Notes under the pieces: model-generated
What the model saw: only the letters and a program-made list of their open reading frames with translations
The model's database searches: none
Told to the model about the DNA's origin: nothing
From: CALJIC01 sp039805565
GTDB taxonomy: Bacteria > Chloroflexota > Chloroflexia > Chloroflexales > Roseiflexaceae
DNA length: 10,979 bases
Direction of reading: 5' to 3'
Assembly: GCA_039805565.1 (NCBI GenBank)
Contig: JBDLTZ010000066.1
Coordinates: 1-10,979 of the forward strand
Made by a program: the position numbers and the translations under genes
In this document: positions 1 through 5,755 of the stretch, one piece after another
Layout of the letters: each line of letters opens with the position of its first letter
Numbering within the stretch: position 1 is the stretch's first letter

Positions 1-22
1 TGAGAGGCGCCGCTGAAGGTGC
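1..22. repeat. Terminal overlap: contig closes into a 10957-bp circle
   Basis: The 22 bases at 1-22 are identical to those at 10958-10979. The Rep reading frame runs off the left end on the minus strand and continues in the same frame at 10957, giving 2544 nt (848 codons with stop). A chance overlap would not be expected to preserve a long gene. This is the signature of a circular molecule whose contig ends share an assembly overlap, not of a biological terminal repeat. Confidence 0.95.
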
Positions 23-1902
23 GCCGCCACCAGATCGGCATCTGAGGGAACATCGGCCGGCCGCGCCGGCTCGGCATCAGCGCGCACTACTCGCAGCCGC
101 GCGGTACGCCGCGCCGCCGCACGATCGAGACGTCGCTGGGCCTCGACGCGCAGCCGCCGGAGCAGCGCGCCATCCTGCAATGCAGCCTCGATATCCGCCG
201 TGGTAGGGGCGTATGGCCCGCCGTACACATCGAGCGCCTCGGCTACCAGCTCGCGTAGCCGAGGAGGTGCGGCCGGCAGGCCATCAGCCGCGCCGAGGGC
301 CGCGGCGATCTCCGCCGGCGAGGGCTCGAGCGCGTCGGACCCGCCAGCCACGGGGGAGGAGAGCAGGTGAGTCTCTTCTATGACAAGCGCTTTCGCGTTT
401 TCCGCATTCTGGCGCGGTGTTGTCGTGTCGGCGATCACCACGTTCTGAGGTGCTCGATCGGCGCTGGCGGCCTGATTTATTGCACCACGTCTCAGCACGT
501 ACACGCAGGCCTGCTGCCGTCGGTCGAACACTTCCCGCAGGATCAGCCCCTCGGCGCGTAGTCGCTTCTCATAGGTGCGGATTGTCCGTAAGCTGTGCCC
601 GAAACCGGCCGCGCACTCGCGTGCGCTCTTCATCACGGCGCCCGTTGCTGGATCGGCCTGGCGCTCGAGCCATGCAAGATAGCCGTGGGGTCCGCCGGCG
701 ACACACTCAGGACGGCCGCGTCGTCGAGAGGCGCGCTCGACCGTGGGCAGGGGTGGGGGTTCGATCGTAGCGTCGAGCATTTCAGACTGTAGCTGCAAGC
801 TATACACGCTGGGCTGCGTGCCGAGCTCGATGCGCCAGAAGTCCACACGACCCATGATGTCGCGCCACACTGATATAGAGCCCTTCGCCTTGATCGTATC
901 GGGCTCTTCGCAGGCATAGATAGCCGCGGCCGCTTGCTCATCGGTGAGCCCACGCCCCACCAGGGCCTTGACGCGGATGTGTCGCACCGTCGAGGCATCC
1001 CAGCTCCCGCTTGCGTGCTTCCACGTTGCGATGTAGGCGCGATCTTCGAAGATGCGCCGGCCTTGATTGTCCGGGTCGCTCTTCAGTACCACGCGAGGCA
1101 TTCCGCCTGGGCTTAGCATTCGCTTTACCTGGCGGTACACCAGAGTTAGGCGCTTTTCTTTCTCGGCGTCCCACGTTTGCGGTATGTAGTCGCCTTCGGG
1201 GGTTCGCCGCTCGCGCGTGCCCTCGACGGGCGGGTATACCTGGCGCAGCCGCTCGAGCTGGTGCACACGCCCCAGCGGCCCAGCGGCGTGCACGGGGAAG
1301 CGCCCGCCGTGCTTTGCCTTTGTGTTGAAGGTGCGAGGGATGCGGAGCACCTTGTTTTCATTCGAGCCGCTGCGGTCCCCCAGCAGTGCCACGGCCACGC
1401 CGCGGGCGTCGGCCTGGGTCGTGGGCTTGTCGCACTTCAGGAAGCCTTGACCGGGGCCGCGCCCGGTGCGAAGGTACAGACTCCACGGCAGCGGAGCGTC
1501 CTCGGGGGCATCGTCCACGAAGATCAGCCGTGAGGGGTTCGCATTCTCCTTCGTGGCCTGTTTCGCTCGGAAGGTGGTACGGGTGGTATAGACGTTGCCC
1601 CAGCGGTCGCGCAGCTCGACCGCGTAGGCTGCGGCTGTCTCGAGGATGTCGGGCCGCTCGGCATCGTAGAAGAACCATTGCCGGGTATCAATATCGCCAG
1701 TGGGCGCCCCCTCGTGGGGCATCAGCATACGAATGCCGGTCGAGGTGTTGTCATCGGCGATGCCTGCATTCAGCCGGAAGTATCCGCGCTGCCCTTCGTA
1801 GAGATAGGCGAAGTAGCGCGCGATCGCCGCAGTGTCATCAGAACGATCGGGCCTGTAGGCCATGTCAGAATGCAGTGCAGGGGCTGCGATCGAGGGCATC
1901 AT
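1..1902 (-). CDS. Replication protein, RepB/prim-pol type primase (N-terminal 634 codons; continues across the circle junction)
   Basis: This is the first 634 residues of an 847-aa protein that continues at 10957-10316. Residues 1-230 look like an archaeo-eukaryotic-type primase domain of plasmid Rep proteins. Motif I is FVDDAPED with D130 and D131. A TGRGPGQGF segment (146-154) matches the family's TSPGxYQ stretch. Motif III is VLRIPRTFNTK (185-195), the usual R-hP-GT-N-K signature. Residues 290-360 resemble a primase C-terminal helical domain (D-x-S-x-x-R ... GLTDEQA ... W-R-D-I). Residues 405-470 look like a winged helix. The rest is charged, helical linker. No Walker A motif was seen, so no fused helicase. 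ATG at 1902 overlaps the upstream gene's stop (ATGA) and has GAGGAGG seven bases before it. It should prime or copy plasmid DNA and recognise the origin. The family call is by motif reading. Confidence 0.85.
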   Translation of the reverse strand, partial: MMPSIAAPALHSDMAYRPDRSDDTAAIARYFAYLYEGQRGYFRLNAGIADDNTSTGIRMLMPHEGAPTGDIDTRQWFFYDAERPDILETAAAYAVELRDRWGNVYTTRTTFRAKQATKENANPSRLIFVDDAPEDAPLPWSLYLRTGRGPGQGFLKCDKPTTQADARGVAVALLGDRSGSNENKVLRIPRTFNTKAKHGGRFPVHAAGPLGRVHQLERLRQVYPPVEGTRERRTPEGDYIPQTWDAEKEKRLTLVYRQVKRMLSPGGMPRVVLKSDPDNQGRRIFEDRAYIATWKHASGSWDASTVRHIRVKALVGRGLTDEQAAAAIYACEEPDTIKAKGSISVWRDIMGRVDFWRIELGTQPSVYSLQLQSEMLDATIEPPPLPTVERASRRRGRPECVAGGPHGYLAWLERQADPATGAVMKSARECAAGFGHSLRTIRTYEKRLRAEGLILREVFDRRQQACVYVLRRGAINQAASADRAPQNVVIADTTTPRQNAENAKALVIEETHLLSSPVAGGSDALEPSPAEIAAALGAADGLPAAPPRLRELVAEALDVYGGPYAPTTADIEAALQDGALLRRLRVEAQRRLDRAAARRTARLRVVRADAEPARPADVPSDADLVAAHLQRRLS

Positions 1903-2279
1903 AGCGCGCCCTCCTCGACCGTCACACGGCCTAGCTCACGGTTAAGCTCGACACGCTGGGCCGCTTCCTCGGCGGCGCCTTCCATCCGCACTTGCGCCAG
2001 GAGCGCCCCGCGGGTATCGGCGTCCCACACCAGCCACGCCAGGCCGGCGGCGCGCTCATGCTGGCCAGCGTCGAGCGCTGCGGCGGCTTGCTTTGCGTGG
2101 TGCGTGTCCCAGAGACTGATGCATCGATCGAGGTAGCGCAGCCGCTCGATCAAGCGATCGAGGGTGCGCTGGGCGTCGGGGTCGTCCTTCACAGCGGAGC
2201 GGTGCGCCTTCAGCGCAGCGCCGAGCCGCTGGTCGCGCCAGGTGTGGCGCTCGGTTTCTGGTGGGGTGTATGCAGTCAC
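1899..2279 (-). CDS. Hypothetical 126-aa helical protein, coupled to rep
   Basis: The family is not recognised. The protein is charged and mostly helical, with no membrane segment, no zinc motif and no obvious helix-turn-helix. Residues 35-80 (RTLDRLIERLRYLD ... HAKQAAAALDAGQHERAAGL) could form a helical hairpin. The start is GTG at 2279, preceded by GGGGG four bases upstream; that binding site lies inside a small hairpin (2283-2297). The stop TGA (1901-1899) overlaps the rep ATG (1902-1900), so the two are almost certainly translationally coupled. This protein, or merely the act of translating it, may set Rep output. A replication accessory or copy-control role is inferred from position only. 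Confidence 0.8.
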   Translation of the reverse strand: MTAYTPPETERHTWRDQRLGAALKAHRSAVKDDPDAQRTLDRLIERLRYLDRCISLWDTHHAKQAAAALDAGQHERAAGLAWLVWDADTRGALLAQVRMEGAAEEAAQRVELNRELGRVTVEEGAL

Positions 2280-2282
2280 GTT

Positions 2283-2297
2283 GCCCCCTAATGGGGC
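2283..2297 (-). promoter_or_regulatory. Hairpin covering the ribosome binding site of the 126-aa gene
   Basis: GCCCC (2283-2287) and GGGGC (2293-2297) form a perfect 5-bp stem with a 5-nt loop, immediately before the GTG start at 2279. On the minus-strand RNA the 3' arm is the G-run that would act as Shine-Dalgarno. Closed, it would hide the site. Because rep is coupled to this gene, the hairpin would limit Rep as well. Confidence 0.45.
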
Positions 2298-2315
2298 ACA
2301 GGTGGGGGCGCACGT

Positions 2316-2367
2316 TGACGAAATGTGTTACAATGACACTAACCCGCCATCCCGTCACATTTCGTCA
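2316..2367. repeat. 12-bp perfect inverted repeat with 28-nt loop
   Basis: TGACGAAATGTG (2316-2327) and CACATTTCGTCA (2356-2367) are exact reverse complements. The loop holds an extended -10-like TGTTACAAT (TACAAT at 2329-2334, plus strand), and a GC hairpin follows at 2384-2405. It could be an operator for the rep operon or part of a short plus-strand RNA unit. Confidence 0.6.
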
Positions 2368-2383
2368 GACCCGCGCCGCGCTG

Positions 2384-2405
2384 CGCCGCCCGCACCAGGG
2401 CGGCG
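2384..2405 (+). terminator. Strong GC hairpin, possible weak terminator
   Basis: CGCCGCCC (2384-2391) and GGGCGGCG (2398-2405) form a perfect 8-bp stem with loop GCACCA, followed by only TTT. It could end a short plus-strand RNA starting near 2341. The T-run is short, so termination is uncertain. Confidence 0.35.
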
Positions 2406-2521
2406 TTTCGCATTCCCGTGCCGATGATGCACGAAGGCCCGACAGCGGTAGCGCGCTGTGGGCCTCCTCGGAAACTACTCAGGTTGTGCAGTCATCGGCC
2501 TATGCCGCCTATGGGTGATAC

Positions 2522-2530
2522 TGTGGAAAA
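2522..2530 (-). promoter_or_regulatory. DnaA-box match
   Basis: TGTGGAAAA fits the reverse complement of the DnaA-box consensus TTWTNCACA at every defined position. It is a single copy, so weak alone, but it sits in the region otherwise suggested as the origin. Confidence 0.35.
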
Positions 2531-2535
2531 TCGGA

Positions 2536-2564
2536 TTGACGCCCGATTGACCGCGTGGTATCTT
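2536..2564 (+). promoter_or_regulatory. Plus-strand promoter opposing the rep leader
   Basis: TTGACG (2536-2541), 17-bp spacer, TATCTT (2559-2564). No plus-strand gene follows. A transcript starting near 2571 would be antisense to the long rep leader, as in countertranscript copy control. Confidence 0.45.
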
Positions 2565-2750
2565 GTACATAGGCCTCGACCGCTTTTGCGATTCGCTACA
2601 ATCGCCGCGCGTCGAGGTTGACTGATCGGAGCCTCTGGACTGTTGCGCGCCTAGTTTCTGAGGCGAGACGCGCATGGTTCGGGGGCTCTAAGCATTCCCC
2701 TAGTCTTTCAGCTCCAAGCTTTTGTCTCTCCACTCTTCAGCTGCCAGGTA

Positions 2751-2812
2751 TAAAAACACCGCAGGTCGCACCACATAAGGCCATTCATCGGCCGATGGGG
2801 GCGCGCTGCGGT
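2751..2812 (-). terminator. Attenuator-like hairpin with T-run in the rep leader
   Basis: On the minus strand ACCGCAG (2812-2806) pairs with CTGCGGT (2764-2758), followed by GTTTTTA (2757-2751). The 41-nt loop contains the 12-bp palindrome CATCGGCCGATG. It lies only about 30 nt after the predicted start site of the promoter at 2849-2877, so it could stop most rep transcripts early. The stem is short relative to the loop. Confidence 0.4.
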
Positions 2813-2848
2813 TTGGAGCTGCCGAGCGCAAAAGATTGAGACACTGCT

Positions 2849-2877
2849 AGTATAACCCCCCGTGCTTTGGGCGTCAA
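2849..2877 (-). promoter_or_regulatory. Minus-strand promoter for the 126-aa/rep operon
   Basis: Reading the minus strand: TTGACG (2877-2872), 17-bp spacer, TATACT (2854-2849). The spacing is ideal and the match is close to consensus. The predicted start is near 2842, leaving a leader of about 560 nt before the GTG at 2279. Confidence 0.65.
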
Positions 2878-2916
2878 GCATTTTCATACCCCTCCCCCGA
2901 AATCCCCCACCAGGCG

Positions 2917-2958
2917 CAGTAACTATATGCTTAGTATACGAATAGCATATAGTTACTG
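2917..2958. repeat. 15-bp perfect AT-rich inverted repeat
   Basis: CAGTAACTATATGCT (2917-2931) and AGCATATAGTTACTG (2944-2958) are perfect reverse complements around a 12-nt centre containing GTATAC. It lies about 40 bp upstream of the rep promoter -35. It is a strong candidate for a Rep/origin binding site or a cruciform-forming nick site. Confidence 0.7.
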
Positions 2959-3005
2959 TATAGCGGGGGTCTAGCAGAGACACAGCGCGCGTAGGGCAGG
3001 TGTTG

Positions 3006-3066
3006 TCAAGCACTAGAAATTGCTTACACCGCTCGGCGGGGTATATCGTAGTGCTACAAAACTTGA
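3006..3066. repeat. Interrupted inverted repeat upstream of the rep promoter
   Basis: AGCACTA (3009-3015) pairs with TAGTGCT (3049-3055), and flanking TCAAG (3006-3010) with CTTGA (3062-3066). The loop is GC-rich then TATA-rich. The role is unknown; it may be part of the origin. Confidence 0.35.
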
Positions 3067-3119
3067 AATTATGTTCTGAATGTGGGCAGGACTCGACGGC
3101 AGACCCTAGTGCCCCCAGC

Positions 3120-4613
3120 TCACGCCGTGCCCCCCAGCACTCGCCGCAACACTGCCTCGACTCTAGCCCGTGCGTCCTGGTAGCGGCGGCCTGATGTGCC
3201 TGCCTCTGGGTAAACTTCCGCCACGATCTGTGGAATGCCCATTCCCCCAAGAAAGAGGCTCACGATTCGTGTGCTCTCAGGGTCGAGCGATTCAGCGCGT
3301 CCGGAAGCCGTGCGGCTATCGTCCGTCTGTACCTTCCCCGTACCTTCCTGGGATCTTCCGGCGAGCTCAGGACGGAAGCCAAAGGGCCGGGTATCTTCCA
3401 CCGGCGCAGCCGAGGGCTCAGGCGCGCGCGCCCGCACTTCCACCAGGGCTGCCAGATCCTGTGCAGTGCAGTTTGGCACCGCCACCGGCTGTGGATCGCA
3501 CGGTCCGTCAAGAATGGCCACGCCCGGCCGGAGGTCGAGCACCAGGCGCGCGGCGTCCCCGCCGAGCCCGCAGCGTCGAGCCTCATCCGCCGAAGTCTTG
3601 AAGATAAACCGCGAGCTGAGTGCATCGCGCACCAGACGTCCGCCCATGCGGTCTGCTGGGAGGCCCTGTCCGCTTACCAGGACATAGGCTCCGACCTTCC
3701 TTGCTTCAAGGATAATCCGCCCGATCGCCTCGACCGCCGGCTTGCTGGACAATGAGAGCACCGGCAGCTCATCGGCGAGCACTAGCAGCGGCGAGAAGTC
3801 GCGCCGGCCACGCCGATAGGCTTCTAGGCGCCGCTCTAACTCCTCGACCAGCAAGGCGCCGGCCTGGTCGAGCTCGCTGCCGGTGCTGGCCACGAAGCGT
3901 GCACCAGCCCCTTGTACGTCGTCGAGGATACTGCCGTGGGGGTCGAGGATCCCCACATCACCACCGATGCGCCGCACTTGCCAATACACGCCGCGCAAGA
4001 GCGTGCTTTTGCCCTGACCAGGCCGGCCGGCAATAGCTGTGCTCAGCAGTGCATCGATCGAGCCGTACAGAGGCCCATCCGACGTATAGCCGAGCAGCAT
4101 CCGGTCTCGGCTCGGCGCCCATCCCGACGCTGCCAACTCTCCAATGCTGGGAGCGGTAGGCAGGGCATGGGGAAGCACAGGATCTGCGCCCGGTAGCATG
4201 CCCTCGACGTTGCTACGCGGGCTCCAGTGCGGCGCGTAGTGTAGCGTCGCGGGCACGGATTGCTGCTGAGCCTTCGTCAGAGCTACGACGTAGTGAGCGT
4301 GCACCGCCTCACGGCTGCCCCAGCGGCGCCAGGCGACGCCCAGCGCCACGCCAGCACCCCCCAGCAGCAGCAGCAGGGGCACCGCGCGCCACAGGCCCGC
4401 TAGGGCGATGTCGAGGGGCTCGAGGCGCTCGGCGATCACCGCTTCCCGGTAGAGCTGCTGCTGCCGAGCGGCTCGATCGAGCGGGTCGAGCCGCTGGCCC
4501 AGCGCCAGCACCAGCACCACAAGTGCGACCAGGCCCACGGCGCCCGCGCTGGCCAGCAGGACCAGGCGCACGGGCACGCCCTCTGCGCGCCGGGGGGAGT
4601 AGGACTCATGCAT
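3120..4613 (-). CDS. FtsK/TraB-type DNA translocase with two membrane segments
   Basis: A 497-aa P-loop ATPase. Two hydrophobic segments (about 17-39 and 72-95) anchor it in the membrane. Walker A is GRPGQGKST (196-204) and Walker B is LLVLADE (276-282, D281 E282). Downstream sequence (ARKVGAYVLVSGQGL ... SSRFIFKTSADEARRCGL) follows the FtsK/HerA pattern of sensor and glutamine-loop elements. A flexible linker (about 395-442) leads to a C-terminal 55-residue helical domain (LDPESTRIVSLFLGGMGI...), likely a DNA-reading winged helix. ATG at 4613 is preferred to GTG at 4616 because GGAGG sits seven bases upstream. It overlaps the stop of the preceding small membrane gene. In actinomycete elements such a protein moves double-stranded plasmid DNA between cells. 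Transfer is inferred; partitioning or dimer resolution is the alternative. Confidence 0.85.
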   Translation of the reverse strand: MHESYSPRRAEGVPVRLVLLASAGAVGLVALVVLVLALGQRLDPLDRAARQQQLYREAVIAERLEPLDIALAGLWRAVPLLLLLGGAGVALGVAWRRWGSREAVHAHYVVALTKAQQQSVPATLHYAPHWSPRSNVEGMLPGADPVLPHALPTAPSIGELAASGWAPSRDRMLLGYTSDGPLYGSIDALLSTAIAGRPGQGKSTLLRGVYWQVRRIGGDVGILDPHGSILDDVQGAGARFVASTGSELDQAGALLVEELERRLEAYRRGRRDFSPLLVLADELPVLSLSSKPAVEAIGRIILEARKVGAYVLVSGQGLPADRMGGRLVRDALSSRFIFKTSADEARRCGLGGDAARLVLDLRPGVAILDGPCDPQPVAVPNCTAQDLAALVEVRARAPEPSAAPVEDTRPFGFRPELAGRSQEGTGKVQTDDSRTASGRAESLDPESTRIVSLFLGGMGIPQIVAEVYPEAGTSGRRYQDARARVEAVLRRVLGGTA

Positions 4614-4978
4614 CACCGCACCTCCCGATCGAGGGGCATTGTTTCGCCCGTGTAGGGCCGCACCAGCCGCAGCGCCTCACCGGCGTGCGCCGGGGGGAAG
4701 CGGGGAAGATCGGCCTCGCGCATCAGTCGCCGAGAGCCGGCCGGCCGCACCTGGGGGCGCGGTGGCTCAGGCTCGGACTCGGCGCGTAGGCAGTAGACTG
4801 CGGCGGCCACTAGCAGGCCCACGCCGAGGGGGGTTCCGTCGCCGAACTCGAGGGGCAGCACCGCAGCCGTGCCCAGAGTTACCAGGCCGGCGCCGAGCCC
4901 GCAGAGAATCGGGCGCAGCCGCTCAGCGAGCGGAGCAGGGAGCAGGGGCAGATCGTTCCGAATGCGTCGAGGGTTCAT
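4613..4978 (-). CDS. Small two-TM membrane protein, coupled to the translocase
   Basis: A 121-aa protein with hydrophobic segments at about 22-42 and 49-66 separated by a short acidic loop, then a proline- and arginine-rich cytoplasmic tail (67-121). The start ATG at 4978 follows GGAGG with a seven-base gap; an upstream GTG at 5098 lies inside the leader hairpin and is unlikely. Its TGA overlaps the translocase start, so the two are one translational unit. Position and topology recall the small Spd-type membrane proteins that accompany TraB in actinomycete plasmids, but there is no sequence match I can name. It may be a membrane partner of the translocase. Confidence 0.75.
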   Translation of the reverse strand: MNPRRIRNDLPLLPAPLAERLRPILCGLGAGLVTLGTAAVLPLEFGDGTPLGVGLLVAAAVYCLRAESEPEPPRPQVRPAGSRRLMREADLPRFPPAHAGEALRLVRPYTGETMPLDREVR

Positions 4979-5031
4979 GGGGTGCCCTCCGAATGAGGGC
5001 GGAGCGGGGGAGACGGGGCGCAATGATGTGC

Positions 5032-5105
5032 TAGAATGGCCCCGTCGGCGCTTACTCCGCCGGCCACGCTCCCGGCCGGTCGCACGGCGCGGGAGCACTT
5101 TTATT
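5032..5105 (+). ncRNA. Possible antisense small RNA overlapping leader copy 3
   Basis: On the plus strand an extended -10 (TG-C-TAGAAT, TAGAAT at 5032-5037) is followed, after about 30 nt, by GCTCCCG (5068-5074) pairing with CGGGAGC (5090-5096) and then TTTT (5099-5102). This would give an RNA of about 60 nt. No good -35 is seen. Because it is the complement of a leader copy, it would carry an anti-Shine-Dalgarno segment GCTTACTCC and a loop GGTCGCAC that match the two other leaders. Confidence 0.25.
5050..5097 (-). promoter_or_regulatory. Conserved structured leader, copy 3 (before the 4978/translocase operon)
   Basis: Minus strand: stem GCTCCCG / CGGGAGC (5096-5090 / 5074-5068) with an inner CCG/CGG, loop TGCGAC, then GGAGTAAGC (5058-5050). 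The loop and the GGAGTAAGC segment match copies 1 and 2 while the stem sequence differs. It begins right after the predicted start of the promoter at 5112-5139. Unlike the other copies no start codon follows directly (ACG stands in that place); the next gene starts 72 nt on with its own binding site. In between, GACGGGGC (5012-5019) and GCCCCGTC (5039-5046) form an 8-bp stem. Confidence 0.6.
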
Positions 5106-5111
5106 GAGGCC

Positions 5112-5139
5112 AGTATACCACCAGAATCAGACGTTACAA
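5112..5139 (-). promoter_or_regulatory. Promoter of the small-membrane-protein/translocase operon
   Basis: Minus strand: TTGTAA (5139-5134), 16-bp spacer, TATACT (5117-5112), with the extended -10 TGG before TATACT. The predicted start is near 5105, directly before leader copy 3. The promoter is overlapped by a long imperfect inverted repeat (CACCAGA at 5119-5125 with TCTGGTG at 5182-5188; CATG pairs inside), a candidate operator. Confidence 0.55.
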
Positions 5140-5219
5140 GACATGTCCGACAACAGCAGACGGCGCAGCCATGTTAAGACGTCTGGTGCAACGTCCGAGC
5201 GCGTCCTAGAGCGCCAGCT

Positions 5220-5237
5220 TTTTGACAATTGTCAAAA
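5220..5237. promoter_or_regulatory. 18-bp perfect palindrome, candidate operator
   Basis: TTTTGACAATTGTCAAAA is a perfect palindrome about 80 bp upstream of the promoter at 5112-5139 and just downstream of the HTH gene. Its half-site TTTGAC...GTCAAA is also found in the third spacer palindrome at 9120-9137, with a two-base wider centre. Confidence 0.5.
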
Positions 5238-5281
5238 CGAACTCGGCTCTATCCCTGAGCGGCATTCACGCCGAGCACGCC

Positions 5282-5704
5282 CTAGAGCAGCGTAGCAGCG
5301 AGAATAACGACGATCGCCACCAGCGCGGCCGCGGCCGTCGCCACCAGGGCGATACGCAGCCAGGGGAAGGGCTCAGGCGGGGGCGGTGGGGGCGGTGGGG
5401 CAGAGAGGCGCTCTTCGATACGCTGCAAGCGATCGAGGGCATCGCGCTGGGCGGCCGTCTGGTCTTGCAGGTAGCGCACCACCTCAACGGGCAACTCAGA
5501 GCGTCGAGCCGGTGGGCCGCCCCTCGGGATGTCCACCGCCAGCTCGTCGGCGAGCGCGGCGACATCCGCGGCCGATACCAGGATGCGGCGCCCGGCCTTC
5601 CGGGTCCGTAGCCGGCCTGCCTCACAGTACCGCGTTACTTGCCGCTGTGAGAGGTTCAGCGCTTGCGCCGCTTGCGCGGTTGTCAGCCATGTCTCTTCGC
5701 TCAT
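5282..5704 (-). CDS. Tail-anchored MerR/excisionase-type DNA-binding protein
   Basis: A 140-aa protein with a clear four-part layout. Residues 5-45 are a helix-turn-helix with wing (WLTTAQAAQALNLSQRQVTRYCEAGRLRTRKAGRRILVSAADV), the pattern of MerR-like/excisionase HTH_17 domains. Residues 76-100 are a coiled coil. Residues 103-114 are a run of eight prolines plus EPFP. Residues 115-140 are one hydrophobic helix that ends the protein. This predicts a DNA-binding head held on the inner face of the membrane. Next to a membrane translocase it could tether the element's DNA to the transfer or partition machine; excisionase for the integrase is the alternative. ATG at 5704 sits seven bases after a TATACT box, so the message is probably leaderless. 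Confidence 0.8.
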   Translation of the reverse strand: MSEETWLTTAQAAQALNLSQRQVTRYCEAGRLRTRKAGRRILVSAADVAALADELAVDIPRGGPPARRSELPVEVVRYLQDQTAAQRDALDRLQRIEERLSAPPPPPPPPEPFPWLRIALVATAAAALVAIVVILAATLL

Positions 5705-5711
5705 AGTCGCC

Positions 5712-5747
5712 AGTATACGACACGCCGCGACGTCTCAGCGCGGCGTG
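5712..5747 (-). promoter_or_regulatory. Leaderless promoter of the HTH gene with a 9-bp inverted repeat
   Basis: TATACT (5717-5712) lies seven bases before ATG 5704, so transcription should start at or next to the start codon. No -35 is recognisable; in its place is CACGCCGCG (5721-5729) / CGCGGCGTG (5739-5747), a perfect 9-bp inverted repeat with a 9-nt loop. This may be an operator or activator site, or a stop signal for the integrase operon. GTATACTGGC is shared with the promoter at 5112. Confidence 0.45.
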
Positions 5748-5755
5748 CGTGCCCC

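Larger units (their letters stand above)
2280..3119. other. 840-bp non-coding control region, candidate replication origin
   Basis: No convincing gene lies between the end of the translocase gene and the 126-aa/rep operon. The region is visibly richer in A+T than the rest and carries a minus promoter (2849-2877), an attenuator-like hairpin (2751-2812), an opposing plus promoter (2536-2564), a DnaA-box match (2522-2530) and inverted repeats at 2316-2367, 2917-2958 and 3006-3066. Location upstream of rep, AT-richness and repeats are typical of a plasmid origin and copy-number control region. No clear tandem iterons were seen. The origin assignment is inference. Confidence 0.5.

Noticed and set aside
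1386..1904. 172-codon plus-strand frame opposite rep
   Set aside because: Arginine-rich shadow of the rep N-terminal domain, whose primase motifs are on the minus strand.
2708..3250. 180-codon minus-strand open frame across the control region
   Set aside because: It overlaps the translocase end and contains promoters and inverted repeats. Its composition (many C, S and T, no domain) and lack of a ribosome binding site argue against a gene.
4979..5098. Upstream GTG start at 5098 extending the small membrane protein by 40 residues
   Set aside because: The extension would translate the leader hairpin and is arginine/proline-rich without domain. ATG 4978 has a well-placed GGAGG.
5504..5530. Extra solitary copy of the array repeat in the HTH gene (GTCGAGCCGGTGGGC)
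   Set aside because: The match ends after about 15 bases and lies in conserved coding sequence; probably chance.
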